A stretch of DNA of 64,000 nt from Roseateles hydrophilus (GCF_026712245.1 NZ_JAPPUY010000003.1:1-64000), one strand, 5' to 3'. Counted from the stretch's first letter, positions 1 through 9,298 are shown. The notes: generated by a model not told the origin, from the letters alone. A program made the numbers and translations.

Positions 1-355
1 TGCCGATGTTGGCGGTGTGGAGCCCATCTCCAAGCGCTTCCAGCATCACAGGTGCGTCGCCATCGCTGAGGGCCTGTTCATATTGCTGCTCGGCCTGGTG
101 CTTGCGGACAACCTGGCCTTGCAAACGGCTGCCGTTCAGTTCGGAAGCAAACCCCAGCAAGACGGCTTGACTTGGCAGCGGGAAGGTGTAGACGACCTCC
201 AGGTTGCTGTCTGACGTGTTGCGGTAGGTCTGGCGAACTGTCATCTCAAACAGCACGCCATCCAACATGCCCTGGGCTTGAACGCCGCAAAGAACTGGCA
301 CAGGCGCGTTGTTGTCGATGCTGCTCAGAAGGAATGCTGAGTGTTCTGTGTTCAT
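1..355 (-). CDS. VIT-domain protein, N-terminal part (cut by window edge)
   Basis: Reading leftward from an ATG at 355, with a good ribosome site (CAGGGAGA) just upstream, the frame is open to the window edge (about 118 residues). It starts MNTEHSAFLLSSIDNNAPVP and continues with features of a vault/inter-alpha-trypsin (VIT) domain: a short beta-rich start, QTYRNTSDSNLEVVYTFPLP, then a charged segment around HQAEQQYEQALSDG. VIT domains usually sit in front of a vWA domain in bacterial surface or stress proteins, but the rest of this protein lies outside the window. The MerR gene just upstream reads in the same direction and is probably its regulator or operon partner. The domain call is from pattern recognition only. 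Confidence 0.7.
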   Translation of the reverse strand, partial: MNTEHSAFLLSSIDNNAPVPVLCGVQAQGMLDGVLFEMTVRQTYRNTSDSNLEVVYTFPLPSQAVLLGFASELNGSRLQGQVVRKHQAEQQYEQALSDGDAPVMLEALGDGLHTANIG

Positions 356-405
356 GTTTTTCTCCCTGTTGATTGATCGAAGGGCATCGCCCCGGGCAGG
401 CGTGA

Positions 406-828
406 TCAGCGGTCGCGAACCTGGTGATACAGCTTGCCCACGCCCTGAAGGAGCGCACGGAGTTGCTCTGGCGAGAGTCCCGCACGCCCTGGTTCAACAT
501 GCAGCTCAAGCCCATCGACGAGCGTCATGCGGCTCCAGACTTCGACAGTGCCTGGCTCGGTGGATCGGCGAGGCGGATCTTCTGGGGCACCTTGGGCAAG
601 CGCGCGGATGCGGTCAAGGCTGTACCCCGCTTCACTCCAGCGTCGGATCTGCAGCAACTGGTCGAGATGGCGTTGCACGTAGTGCGCGCCCCGCTTCTCA
701 CCAACGGGTCGATCCAGCAGGCCTTGGGCGATATAGAAGCGGATCGTGCGCGGGCTGACGCCCGCCAGGCTGGCCAGAGCGTCAATGGACAAGCGCTCCA
801 AGGCGCCGTCTGTGGGGGGCTGATGCAT
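406..828 (-). CDS. MerR-family transcriptional regulator
   Basis: A 140-residue protein whose N-terminal third is a MerR winged helix: LSIDALASLAGVSPRTIRFYIAQG, followed by the wing (LLDRPVGEKRGAHYV) and a leucine-rich helix (HLDQLLQIRRWSEAGYSLDRI) matching the usual linker to the dimerisation helix. The C-terminal part is not a recognisable metal or drug sensor, because no cysteine cluster is present. The stop lies about 50 bases before the start of the VIT-domain gene on the same strand, so the two probably form one transcript. MerR proteins normally act at promoters with a long spacer; no such operator was identified here. The ligand is unknown. Confidence 0.85.
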   Translation of the reverse strand: MHQPPTDGALERLSIDALASLAGVSPRTIRFYIAQGLLDRPVGEKRGAHYVQRHLDQLLQIRRWSEAGYSLDRIRALAQGAPEDPPRRSTEPGTVEVWSRMTLVDGLELHVEPGRAGLSPEQLRALLQGVGKLYHQVRDR

Positions 829-1269
829 GATCGAACTATGCAGCAGTTATTTGCGCCACGCAACTGTCTTAAATGGCGGCCTCAACGCTCACGCGAAGGC
901 AATCAACGGAATCGGTTGGCGCGTAAGCCATCGCTCTCAGACTACCGAGCCCCTGGCTCATGGAATGAGCTACGTCGAACGAACAGAGCGGCATTGCTGC
1001 TACACAGCCGCCCTCGCGGAACTCGGCGGCCAGAGCAACCAACTCAAGGCACTAGCAGTGGCTCACCTTTTGAGCTACTCCGCGCGTACGCTGCCTTCAG
1101 ATCGATGGCACATCACAACCTAGATTCCGTTGTGTAGCCCGATGCACAACAAGACGCGACTGCTGGGCTGGTTGGCCCTCCAAAGAGAAGTGCGCTTTCA
1201 AGATGAGCCGTAGACCAGGCGGACACAAGCTTGGAGGAATGCAGCTTGTTCGCATCGCACATACAACGC
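829..1269. other. intergenic region without convincing gene
   Basis: About 440 bases between divergently oriented genes. Open frames here overlap the MerR gene or have no ribosome site and no recognisable domain. It should hold the promoter of the MerR gene on its left side. Nothing else was recognised. Confidence 0.5.
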
Positions 1270-1298
1270 TTGCAACACATCTGATCGGCTGTTATATT
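1270..1298 (+). promoter_or_regulatory. putative sigma70 promoter giving a leaderless mRNA
   Basis: TTGCAA at 1270-1275 and TATATT at 1293-1298 are separated by exactly 17 bases. The ATG of the next gene begins at 1305, six bases past the -10 box, where transcription would be expected to start. No Shine-Dalgarno sequence precedes this ATG. The boxes and spacing are seen directly; promoter activity and leaderless translation are inferred. Confidence 0.5.
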
Positions 1299-1304
1299 GC
1301 TCAT

Positions 1305-2447
1305 ATGAATGCAAAGACAGACCTTCAAGAGAGCACTGAGGCGCACGCAGCCGAGTCCGCCCTCCAACCGGCCGATCGGAACCAACTCCGCTCGGACATC
1401 GTTACCGTCCTGTGGGCTCAGGCTCACATCCTTGACCGCATCGTTGGCAGAGATCACCGCCAGTACTCGCTTCGCGAGGGTCTAAGGACCACCCTCTTCG
1501 ACGCCGTGGCAGGTCGACCGCTTGGAACGTCAGCGGCTTCGAATCCGCAGAAGTCAGCGAGCGACGCTGGCGTCGAGTGGTCGGATGTTGCACACACGCA
1601 CGTCGCGCAGACCTTGGAAGCGCTTTACGAGTTTGCGTACCACGGGACGTTCGATCCGTGCCTGTATCCCCATGAACTGGGTGATGAGAGCCATGCATGG
1701 TGGCTCGGGATGTACCTCAGGGATCTCGCATCGTCGAGTTCATTGCTGTGGCAAGCGGAGTACAGCGGCCTGTCCGAGGTCCAAGCCGCGCGGCGTTTGC
1801 TTCAGACAGTCGAGATCGCGAACGCGCGGCACCTGCTGGAAGGTGCGACGGAAACGTTCCTAGAAGAGTCCGACCCCGGCTTCCTGACCATTCGAGAGTT
1901 GGCGCTGGTGTCAGGGTTCAAGGAAGAAAGCCTGCGTGCCTTGGCCAATCCCAAGCGAAAAAACCCGCTCCCTACACAAAGCGTCAAGGGAACAACAGTG
2001 GTCGCTGTTGAAGATGCTCGTACCTGGCTGAAGGCAAAGGGGCGCTACCAGCCCATCAAAGCCAAGTGCAACGCTAACGGCATCCTCAACCTCGCTGCAG
2101 CCAAGTTCGACACCATTGAGGAACTCTGTTTTGCGCTGTCTGAGCATGTAAGGGCCCTGGGCACTCATGAGCCGGAAGCTCAAGCGACGCTGCAGGCATT
2201 GAAGACTAGATTCCCCAAGGCACTCTGGCTGGTAGAGGGCCCCAATGCCTCGATGGCAAGGACTGGTCTGGACCTCACCGCAGCCGACCTGGAGGACGAG
2301 TCCCGGATACGCGACCTTGCCACCATCCTCAACTTCAACCCCAACCTGTTGATGCTGAAGGCGGATGAGGCGCGGCTGCGCGGGCAACTGTCAGCCGTGG
2401 AGTCGCAGATCAAGTCGACAGCAGCGCTAGAACGTACACGCGATTAA
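1305..2447 (+). CDS. hypothetical protein with HTH-like segment
   Basis: A 380-residue protein of unknown function. The frame stays open upstream to 1203, but the ATG at 1305 was chosen because it sits directly after a promoter-like -35/-10 pair; the upstream extension has no ribosome site. Around residues 190-245 there is a segment resembling a helix-turn-helix of the MerR/excisionase kind (TIRELALVSGFKEESLRALA) followed by a basic stretch and a wing-like TTVVAVEDARTWLKAKG. The rest is mostly helical and has no catalytic motif that I recognise. It is the first of five plus-strand genes with gaps of about 80-115 bases. It could be the regulator or sensor of that cluster; this is inference from position. 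Confidence 0.6.
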   Translation: MNAKTDLQESTEAHAAESALQPADRNQLRSDIVTVLWAQAHILDRIVGRDHRQYSLREGLRTTLFDAVAGRPLGTSAASNPQKSASDAGVEWSDVAHTHVAQTLEALYEFAYHGTFDPCLYPHELGDESHAWWLGMYLRDLASSSSLLWQAEYSGLSEVQAARRLLQTVEIANARHLLEGATETFLEESDPGFLTIRELALVSGFKEESLRALANPKRKNPLPTQSVKGTTVVAVEDARTWLKAKGRYQPIKAKCNANGILNLAAAKFDTIEELCFALSEHVRALGTHEPEAQATLQALKTRFPKALWLVEGPNASMARTGLDLTAADLEDESRIRDLATILNFNPNLLMLKADEARLRGQLSAVESQIKSTAALERTRD

Positions 2448-2542
2448 GCCGAGTCATAGCCAATTTCAAGCAGGGGCATGCAGTTGCCCATCTGGATAGC
2501 AAATAGGCCACGAACCGATCCACCAGTACCTGGGAGGCAACG

Positions 2543-3016
2543 ATGCCCAAACTTAAAGTTCTTCAACTTGCAGGTTCGCAATATGAGTTCGACGTTGAGG
2601 ACCATGCGCAGCAAACCCATTCGAACCACCGCGAGCGCGTGCGCCGCCTCCCGGCCGGAAGGTCAAAGGCGACTGCCTCGAGCACACCGAATCCCACGCG
2701 GCAGAACTCATCACCAGCAAGCCAAGTACTGAGTGCGGCACTCACCACTCCTGACTTGAGTTGTCACGCAAGGACCCGTCTTCAACAGCGTGGCATCACG
2801 ATCGAGCAAGTGGTCACTGTGATGGACCTCGGCCGCGAACAACACTCGTACGGCGCAACTCGATTTTTCCTTGATCGCAAATCCAGAGATCGACTGGCAG
2901 TCGAGATGCCTCACGCGCTCCGAAACCTGTCGAGCCTCAACATCCTCGTTGTGTTGGGGAACAACGGACATCTCATCACTGCAGCCCACCGGACCAGACG
3001 AACTCGAAATCACTGA
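2543..3016 (+). CDS. DUF4258-like small protein
   Basis: A 157-residue protein with ribosome site GGGAGG about five bases before the ATG. The first 70 residues are low-complexity and Ser/Thr/Arg-rich. The C-terminal half reads like a DUF4258 domain: SCHARTRLQQRGITIEQV, then a glycine turn, RFFLDRKSRDRLAVEM and a terminal strand NILVVLGNNGHLITAAHRTRR. Known DUF4258 and related BrnT-like proteins include toxins or nucleases of the RelE/BrnT fold, but no catalytic assignment is possible here. It follows the HTH-like gene by 95 bases and precedes the GIY-YIG-like gene by 81 bases in the same direction. Confidence 0.65.
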   Translation: MPKLKVLQLAGSQYEFDVEDHAQQTHSNHRERVRRLPAGRSKATASSTPNPTRQNSSPASQVLSAALTTPDLSCHARTRLQQRGITIEQVVTVMDLGREQHSYGATRFFLDRKSRDRLAVEMPHALRNLSSLNILVVLGNNGHLITAAHRTRRTRNH

Positions 3017-3097
3017 GCAGGCCTGCATGGACGCCAGCAGCCAGGCCCACCCTCTTCATGCCGATCAAACGTCCAGCCAACGAGCTACACCTATCTG

Positions 3098-3679
3098 ATG
3101 CACCTCCCCAGCCTCATTCCCGCCGCTGCGTCCGTCGCCGAGCGCTACATCACCTTGAAGCGAGCGCAGCCCTCCCGAACCTATGACTACGCGAAGCGCG
3201 GCATGTTCGGCTTGCCGGTCTTTGAGACTGAACTGCACGCGCCCAAGTGCAAGAGTGGCGAATCCTGGATCTACTTCGCGGTTGCCGAAGGGGCAAATCC
3301 CATGGCACTACAAGCACGCGAGCGCCTGTACGTGGGAGCCCAGACCCAGGATCGCATGTTCCGAGGCGATGGCATGCGCGGCGAGAACTTTCACCACGCA
3401 CAAATGCGTGCTGGCAATGGAAGTGACACGCCGCACGCCTTCCTGCTCAGCGGCAAGTCGATCGTGATCTACCGATCGGCTTCACAGCGACTGGCCTCAG
3501 CAGTCAACGCAGATCCAGCGCTTGCCCGCCTGCGGACGCTCACTGAACAGCCACGAACCGCTAGACAGCACCTGGGCTGGTGGTACGAGCAGTACGTACT
3601 GCTGTCAGAACCAGGCCAATGGCGTTGGAACACGGCCCCTGCTGACTCTACCTTGGCTAGCCTGCTTGGCCGCCAATAG
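3098..3679 (+). CDS. hypothetical protein, possible GIY-YIG-like domain
   Basis: A 193-residue protein. The middle (roughly residues 55-105) has an arrangement reminiscent of the GIY-YIG nuclease fold: a strand [10 protein letters not shown], then [19 protein letters not shown] with YVG in the place of YIG and an arginine shortly after, and NFHHAQMR with a histidine where the family has one. The canonical catalytic glutamate is not obvious, so this is weak similarity. The C-terminal part is tryptophan-rich ([18 protein letters not shown]). No strong ribosome site precedes the ATG. It sits third in the five-gene plus-strand cluster, directly before the DUF2130 gene. Confidence 0.5.
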   Translation: MHLPSLIPAAASVAERYITLKRAQPSRTYDYAKRGMFGLPVFETELHAPKCKSGESWIYFAVAEGANPMALQARERLYVGAQTQDRMFRGDGMRGENFHHAQMRAGNGSDTPHAFLLSGKSIVIYRSASQRLASAVNADPALARLRTLTEQPRTARQHLGWWYEQYVLLSEPGQWRWNTAPADSTLASLLGRQ

Positions 3680-3764
3680 CCAGGTCAAGCTGCGCCGCCT
3701 GAGCCGACTGCCGACAAGAACAGTCCGCCCATCCGCCTCAACCAACCAAAGGGAGTCAATCAAG

Positions 3765-5153
3765 ATGAACGAGATCATTTGCCCGCACTGCAGTAAAGCC
3801 TTCAAAGTTGATGAGGCGGGTTACGCCAACATCTTGAAGCAGGTCCGCGACAAGGAGTTCGAGGCTCAACTGCACGATCGTTTGGCCCAGGCAGAAGTAG
3901 AGAAGAAGTCGACCGTTGCTCTCGCAGAAGCACGACTTCAAGCGCAGTTTCAACAGCAAGTAGCGACCAGGGACGTGGAACTACATGAACTCAAAGCCAA
4001 GCTCGATGCCGTTGAACTACAACGCACGCTCGCGATCAGGGAGGCCACCAGTGATCTGGAAAGGCAGCGTGACGCACTGACCGCGGCGCTCACCGAAGAG
4101 AAACGTCATGCCGAGACTGCCCTGCAACTGGCTGAGGCAAGGAAACTTCATGAGCTTCAGGCGGCAGCAGCCATCAAGGACGCAGAGATTCAAAGCCTCC
4201 GTGCCAAGCTGGACAACGTTGAAGTGACCAAGACGCTCGCACTCTCAGAAGCAGTGGGCACCGTGGAGAAGGAGCGAGAGGCCCTCAAAGCCGAGTTGGC
4301 GCGCGCAGCCCTGGAGAAGTCACTCGCCGAGACCTCCCTCAAGGAGAAGTACGAGACACAGATCAAGGAGCGAGACGACGCCATAGAAAGGCTGCGCGAC
4401 TTGAAGGCAAAGCTGTCGACCAAGATGCTGGGTGAGACCTTGGAGCAGCACTGCGAGACGGAATTCAACCGGCTGCGTGCGACAGCATTTCAGACTGCCT
4501 ACTTCGAGAAGGACAACGACGCCCGTAGCGGCAGCAAGGGTGACTACATCTTTAGGGAATCCGACGCCTCGGGCACCGAGATCGTGTCGATCATGTTCGA
4601 GATGAAGAACGAGGCCGATCGCACCGCGACAAAGGGACGCAACGAGGACTTCCTGAAGGAACTCGACAAAGACCGCACGGAAAAGGGGTGCGAGTACGCG
4701 GTTCTGGTGTCACTGCTGGAGCCGGAGAGCGAGCTTTACAACACTGGCATCGTCGACATGTCGCACCGGCACCCCAAGATGTACGTGGTGCGCCCGCAGT
4801 TCTTCATTCCCATCATTACGCTGTTACGCAATGCGGCGATGAACTCCTTGAAGTTCAAGACCGAGCTTGCGCTGGTTAAGGCCCAGAACATCGACATCAC
4901 CAATTTCGAATCCGAGCTGGACGCGTTCAAGACGGCCTTCGCAAAGAACTACGACCTCGCGTCGAGACGCTTTCAGTTGGCTATCGATGAGATCGACAAG
5001 TCCATTGATCACCTGCAGAAGACCAAGGAGGCCCTCCTTGGAACGGATCGAAACCTTCGACTTGCAAATGACAAGGCCCAGGACGTGACGATCAAGCGAC
5101 TGACCAAGGGCAATCCCACCATGGCCGCGAAGTTCGCCGAGGTCAAGAAGTAG
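3765..5153 (+). CDS. DUF2130-family coiled-coil protein
   Basis: A 462-residue protein; the frame is open further upstream, but the ATG at 3765 has a ribosome site (AAGGGAG) and begins the family's conserved start [20 protein letters not shown]. Residues about 25-215 are a long charged coiled coil. The C-terminal half contains [20 protein letters not shown] followed by [10 protein letters not shown] and [18 protein letters not shown]. The spacing of GD and ExK resembles a PD-(D/E)XK nuclease core, so nuclease activity is possible but not shown. Proteins of this family are usually cytoplasmic and of unknown role. Its position beside GIY-YIG-like and DUF4258-like genes suggests a nucleic-acid-related cluster. 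Confidence 0.85.
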   Translation: MNEIICPHCSKAFKVDEAGYANILKQVRDKEFEAQLHDRLAQAEVEKKSTVALAEARLQAQFQQQVATRDVELHELKAKLDAVELQRTLAIREATSDLERQRDALTAALTEEKRHAETALQLAEARKLHELQAAAAIKDAEIQSLRAKLDNVEVTKTLALSEAVGTVEKEREALKAELARAALEKSLAETSLKEKYETQIKERDDAIERLRDLKAKLSTKMLGETLEQHCETEFNRLRATAFQTAYFEKDNDARSGSKGDYIFRESDASGTEIVSIMFEMKNEADRTATKGRNEDFLKELDKDRTEKGCEYAVLVSLLEPESELYNTGIVDMSHRHPKMYVVRPQFFIPIITLLRNAAMNSLKFKTELALVKAQNIDITNFESELDAFKTAFAKNYDLASRRFQLAIDEIDKSIDHLQKTKEALLGTDRNLRLANDKAQDVTIKRLTKGNPTMAAKFAEVKK

Positions 5154-5266
5154 TGGGCTTGGAGTTACTACCACGATCAGTTCGGCCAGCATGGAGATCG
5201 GTATGGTTGCGTTGAGCGGCAAGACAGAACCAGCGCTGATACACCAGTAACAACTCAAGAGCAGCA

Positions 5267-5680
5267 ATGAAACTCCTCACAGACATCGCCATTGAGCACG
5301 TTTACCACGGCAAGGGTGCATCCGCGCCAACTAAGTACGTGATGCACCCCTTCGAGAACTCGACGGGTGATGGCAAGGGCAGGTATGAAGTGATTCGAGA
5401 CTTGGCGGGTGATGGCAAAGCCAAAAAGCGGTCTGCCCACCTGACCAAAGCGGAGCTATCCGAGTTGTATGCGCGTGGATTGCACGATCAGTTCGGCATT
5501 CGCCTACGCCTTCGGCCCGCCGGCCAGGACTATCCCGCTGCGCCACCTGGCAAGCGAGTGTCGAGTCGGCATATCACTCCAGGATCCGACTTCGAAAAAC
5601 AGGTTCGCATATTCGACACAAAAAGACCCGTTTCCGCTGGCTTACGCGAGCAGTTGTTTCGTCTATCGGTGGGTATTTAG
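5267..5680 (+). CDS. hypothetical protein
   Basis: A 137-residue protein preceded by a modest ribosome site (AAGAGCAGCA). It begins MKLLTDIAIEHVYHGKGA and includes a helical stretch KAELSELYARGLHDQFGIR. The last 40 residues look less ordered and the gene ends shortly before a MITE, so the C-terminus may have been altered by local rearrangement. It is the last of five plus-strand genes beginning at 1305. No family was recognised. It could be a small accessory subunit of the cluster. Confidence 0.5.
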   Translation: MKLLTDIAIEHVYHGKGASAPTKYVMHPFENSTGDGKGRYEVIRDLAGDGKAKKRSAHLTKAELSELYARGLHDQFGIRLRLRPAGQDYPAAPPGKRVSSRHITPGSDFEKQVRIFDTKRPVSAGLREQLFRLSVGI

Positions 5681-5718
5681 TTCTTCGACACCTGACGCGG
5701 TCTAGAGAGACCGCCTCC

Positions 5719-5876
5719 TGTTGACGCTCGCCGAAAACTGACCCGCAAAACGGGGTCATGCTCGCGCAAAACTAACCCACGCAAACCAACTGACCTGCTC
5801 GACGGATGAGCAGGGGAAGCAGGAGTGATCAGTTCTGCACGAGCGCCCCCGGGTCAGTTCGCTGCAAGCCTCAACA
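5719..5876. mobile_element. 158-bp IS21-derived MITE, copy 1
   Basis: A 158-base element bounded by an imperfect 26-base terminal inverted repeat: the left end begins TGTTGACGCTCGCC and the right end, read on the other strand, begins TGTTGAGGCTTGCAGC; both arms end in AACTGACCC (about 21 of 26 positions match). Inside are further copies of the GCTCG..AAAACT motif, as at IS21-family ends. No transposase frame is present. A second copy in the same orientation lies at 41945-42103. No target duplication is evident at this copy. Confidence 0.75.
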
Positions 5877-6051
5877 CGCAGTGCTTACGTGCATGCGCGC
5901 CGACCCCGACGCGGCCGCGATTTTGCCGGGGTAAGTGGATGCACGGGCTACTTCTTTGCGGCAGATCATCCGCTGCCATCTTCCTTGTGATGGCTGAGGT
6001 GCTTCATTTGTCCCGCCACAAGTCCGAGAGTTTTCGTGATCTGAAGCCGCT

Positions 6052-7554
6052 TCACTGAATGGAACTTCTCGCCACTCCTTTTTGAAAGCCCACCAACTCT
6101 GAAATTTGGTTGCTGTGGGGGTCATAAATCCACTCTTGATCGAACAGCGAGCGCACATCCTGGGCATGGAATCCCCGATTAATTACTAACGAGTGGAATC
6201 TGTTTCCATGGAGGCGCTGTGCTTCAATGGCCTCACAGATCTGGGAGGGCAGATGAGCCATGACAAAATCAGAAATCATGAGCAAATCGGCCTTTGCATA
6301 TTGCTCGCTCTGCATAGTATCTAACGCATGGCCAAGGGCTGGAGCACCATCTGTACCGCCATGGAATGACATCTGCAAAAATCGCATCAATGACTCTATT
6401 CCATTTTCAAGACCGAGGTTCAACGTCTCGATGTTGGTCGAAAAATTGATTAGGTAGCAATTCCGCTTCTGTGTCCGTGCTTTGGTTGCCATGTACAGTG
6501 CAACCGCTTTGGCTATCGTCTCTGGCATGCCGGACATAGACCCACTGGTGTCCATACAAATCACCAGGGGCCCTAATTTGTCAGTTTCGCTGGTGCGTTG
6601 ATTTTTCACGCAGTCGTGATGTTCGCCGACCAATTGCAAGCCGCGCGTATCAAAGCACATCAAACGTGACTCTACGTACTTCATGTCAAACAGAACGGAA
6701 GTGTCAGAGTCGGCCAGTAGTGCCAGTTCGCTCGGCAAAGCGCGCTCCAGATCCCTACCGAGACGTACCCCAATGATCTCTTCCCGTGAATTCGGATCAG
6801 GCCGCCATACCTCATGGATATGAACCGTGTTCACTTGCTCGACCCGCTCCGATAGTTCCATCTGACGGAGTTTCCCCAGCAAATCGCACAAGGCCTTCAC
6901 GCCGGTGTCGTTGGCAAGGTACTGCGCCCAGCGCTTGAACTGACTAATGTCTTGAGGTGAAAGCTGCCCTTGGGACAGGTCTATCAGGATTCCTGGCTCG
7001 AGTCCCATCGCTTCGAGATGTTGCGCCAGTGTGTCTATTAACTTGAGTAGAGTCTCCAATTCATGGCGCAGAGCATCGCGACGCCTAGCAATTTCTTGAA
7101 TCTCCCACTCACTGATGGCCCTGTCCAGTGTTTCACGCCACTGAATACCAAGCAGTCCGGCCGCGCTTTCTATATGTGGGCGTGTCTTTCCTTTGTGTGT
7201 CTTATTGCTTTCTTGCTCTGACGTCTCATCGCTAAACTGTTTGCGCCAAAAGTCTTTATCAAAAGGTTTCCCCCTCGAATGGCACAACTCGCCGAAACAT
7301 TGGACGGCGTTACGCCATTCGTCTTCTGCAAGTGCCCCATGTTCAACCCTGGCTACAAAGTCTTCCCAGGCTTGCTCATGCGGCCCAAACGGGTTATGCG
7401 CGGCCACCTCGATATGTGTACGTTTGGCCCACTCTTCACAGCGGGACCTTACGTGCTCTGCAGCGACCTGGGGCCACAACGGGAACCTGGATCGCAAGTC
7501 ATTCAATAGGGCAATAGTGGCCGCCTTGGCAGCGCTCTCTGGTATCACTGACAC
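6052..7554 (-). CDS. viaA: ViaA-like vWA-domain protein
   Basis: A 500-residue protein, close to the usual ViaA length. The C-terminal third is a vWA domain with an intact metal-ion-dependent adhesion site: VICMDTSGSMSGMPE, a downstream threonine in HGGTDGAPAL, and MISDF. The N-terminal two thirds are helical, as in ViaA. Translation starts at GTG 7554, overlapping the end of the RavA gene by 10 bases, so the two are translationally coupled. In E. coli, ViaA is the partner of the MoxR ATPase RavA at the membrane and affects aminoglycoside sensitivity and respiratory complexes. Base composition is visibly more AT-rich than the flanks, suggesting transfer as a unit with ravA. Confidence 0.9.
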   Translation of the reverse strand: MSVIPESAAKAATIALLNDLRSRFPLWPQVAAEHVRSRCEEWAKRTHIEVAAHNPFGPHEQAWEDFVARVEHGALAEDEWRNAVQCFGELCHSRGKPFDKDFWRKQFSDETSEQESNKTHKGKTRPHIESAAGLLGIQWRETLDRAISEWEIQEIARRRDALRHELETLLKLIDTLAQHLEAMGLEPGILIDLSQGQLSPQDISQFKRWAQYLANDTGVKALCDLLGKLRQMELSERVEQVNTVHIHEVWRPDPNSREEIIGVRLGRDLERALPSELALLADSDTSVLFDMKYVESRLMCFDTRGLQLVGEHHDCVKNQRTSETDKLGPLVICMDTSGSMSGMPETIAKAVALYMATKARTQKRNCYLINFSTNIETLNLGLENGIESLMRFLQMSFHGGTDGAPALGHALDTMQSEQYAKADLLMISDFVMAHLPSQICEAIEAQRLHGNRFHSLVINRGFHAQDVRSLFDQEWIYDPHSNQISELVGFQKGVARSSIQ

Positions 7555-9071
7555 AAGCTCAGAAGCCGATCACAGTCCAGCACTCGAAGATTGAGACGTT
7601 CGACTTGCTCCTGCACGCTTCGGTAGGCGACCGCTGTCTTAATTTCAGGAACGAAGTTGGATGCCATCGATAGGCGGTAGGCGTCGACCCGCTCGTAAGC
7701 TTGGTTTCGGACCTTTTCCAGCTCATTCTTTAGCTCGATCACTTGTTGGGTCAATGCCTTAACGAGTCGCTTGTTGACTCCTGATCTCTTATCCCCTTTG
7801 TGGAATAGAACACTTGGGGTTACTTTGAAAACGCGGCGGCGGCGATTCCAATCTTCAATTGTAATTTCGCACACGCCTTGACTGTCGAATTTACATGAAA
7901 CTTCTTTCAGGATATTTCCCTGAAGGGTGAGCGCCTTGAAAGCACCCGAAGATTTCAGCTCTTTGGATGGAATTAGAATTGATTTAATCCTACCGTGCTC
8001 ATAGCTCTCAAAGCCTTCAAACTCAACTTGAAAGTAGTTTTCTCCATCATGCTCAACCGTTTCGTACAGGTCTTCTGAATAATAGAGTTCTTGATGAACT
8101 TCCTTGTCGAGGGCATCTTTGGCACGATCAAGCGCTGCGAGGTCGGCTTCGCCTTCGAAACCCGATTGCTGAATGGCCGTGGTTACGATCTCAGCAATAG
8201 CCTCCCGATTCTCGTTCGTTGTCCACAGGCAATGCTGCAACAACAATGCATCGCTGTGATTCGTTTCGCTCCGACCATTAAAGAATGCCGCCGCCTTCAT
8301 CAGCACGGCCGCCCTTTGCCAGCGCCGATCAGACACGTAAACCTTTAGTGTTTCGTGCTGAGCATGTAGGGCGCTACGGATAAGGTGGATGATGGTACGT
8401 GTCTCATTGGAAAGTCGTACGGACCCCTGAATATCTCTGCGCCAACAATCCCATTCGGCCGATTTAACAACCAGTTCGGGTGGCACCGCTACGTGGGCTT
8501 CAGTCGGCGGACTGTCAAGTAAGTTGTTGAAGTGGTCCGATTGCGTAATCGGTGGCACCATTAATCGGACGATAAAGCGGTCATACAACGCGTCGAGGCC
8601 CTGGTTTTCGTCCGGCGTTTCGTTCGACGCAGCGATCAATGCTTTTAGCGGGGCTTCCTCGATCTGATCGCCGTTGCGAAATCGTCGCTCGTTGATGAGC
8701 GTGAGCAATGCATTCAGAATCGCTGGACTGGACTTCCAAATTTCATCTAGAAACGCGAACTCGGCCTTGGGCAAGTAGCCCTCGGATTTGCGTACGTACC
8801 TATCTTCTTTCAACTCTTTGATCGACACCGGGCCAAACACCTCTTCGGGTGTGCTGAACCGGTTCATCAGGCATTCGAAATAGGAGGGCTTCTCGAAACC
8901 GCAGGCAATACGTCTCGAAATTAGACTCTTTGCAGTACCTGGAGGCCCGTAAAGGAAGGTGTTCTGCCCACTCAGCGCCCCCAGAAAGGACACGGCAACA
9001 ACCTCCTCGCGCTCATGCATCCCTGCAGCCAGGAGGCGAATCAACTCCTGAATTCGTTTTTTTAGTACCAT
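7545..9071 (-). CDS. ravA: RavA-like MoxR AAA+ ATPase
   Basis: A 508-residue protein. The frame is open further upstream, but the ATG at 9071 is preceded by CAGGGAATTAAA and begins MVLKKRIQELIRLLAAGMHE, as expected for a MoxR ATPase. Walker A is GPPGTAKSLISRRIACG (about residue 40), Walker B EFAFLDEIWKSSPAILNALL and sensor 1 ALIAASNETP. The C-terminal region carries a beta-rich RavA-type module and a helical tail. RavA hexamers act as chaperone-like ATPases with ViaA, encoded immediately downstream with a 10-base overlap. MoxR-vWA pairs also occur in conflict systems with a third effector gene; none was recognised next to this pair. Confidence 0.9.
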   Translation of the reverse strand: MVLKKRIQELIRLLAAGMHEREEVVAVSFLGALSGQNTFLYGPPGTAKSLISRRIACGFEKPSYFECLMNRFSTPEEVFGPVSIKELKEDRYVRKSEGYLPKAEFAFLDEIWKSSPAILNALLTLINERRFRNGDQIEEAPLKALIAASNETPDENQGLDALYDRFIVRLMVPPITQSDHFNNLLDSPPTEAHVAVPPELVVKSAEWDCWRRDIQGSVRLSNETRTIIHLIRSALHAQHETLKVYVSDRRWQRAAVLMKAAAFFNGRSETNHSDALLLQHCLWTTNENREAIAEIVTTAIQQSGFEGEADLAALDRAKDALDKEVHQELYYSEDLYETVEHDGENYFQVEFEGFESYEHGRIKSILIPSKELKSSGAFKALTLQGNILKEVSCKFDSQGVCEITIEDWNRRRRVFKVTPSVLFHKGDKRSGVNKRLVKALTQQVIELKNELEKVRNQAYERVDAYRLSMASNFVPEIKTAVAYRSVQEQVERLNLRVLDCDRLLSLCQ

Positions 9072-9298
9072 TTTAATTCCCTGAAAATCTCGACCGGCAC
9101 GCCCTGCCTCTCTTCTAATACAGCATGGATGTTCAATGCCAAAACCTGCAGAATAGAGGGCCAGCGTGACAGACACATCGACTTTACCGCATGTCTCGAA
9201 GATCCCATTTTTGGGTTTCTGAGGCTGATATTGACTTTCAGCGATTGGTCGAGCCAATTCATAGCATTTTTTGAATCGTGTCGCCACAAACCAGTCAT
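9062..9298 (-). CDS. possible short ORF overlapping the ravA start
   Basis: A 78-residue frame starting MTGLWRHDSKNAMNWL and ending GVPVEIFRELKWY, with its stop overlapping the ravA start codon by 10 bases, the same overlap seen between ravA and viaA. The last 35 residues (LQVLALNIHAVLEERQGVPV) look protein-like. No ribosome site is clear and no family was recognised. It may be a remnant of a longer upstream gene or chance coding. Confidence 0.3.
   Translation of the reverse strand: MTGLWRHDSKNAMNWLDQSLKVNISLRNPKMGSSRHAVKSMCLSRWPSILQVLALNIHAVLEERQGVPVEIFRELKWY

Noticed and set aside
424-1137. 237-codon plus-strand frame over the MerR gene
   Set aside because: Overlaps the MerR gene antisense and continues into low-quality translation without a ribosome site.
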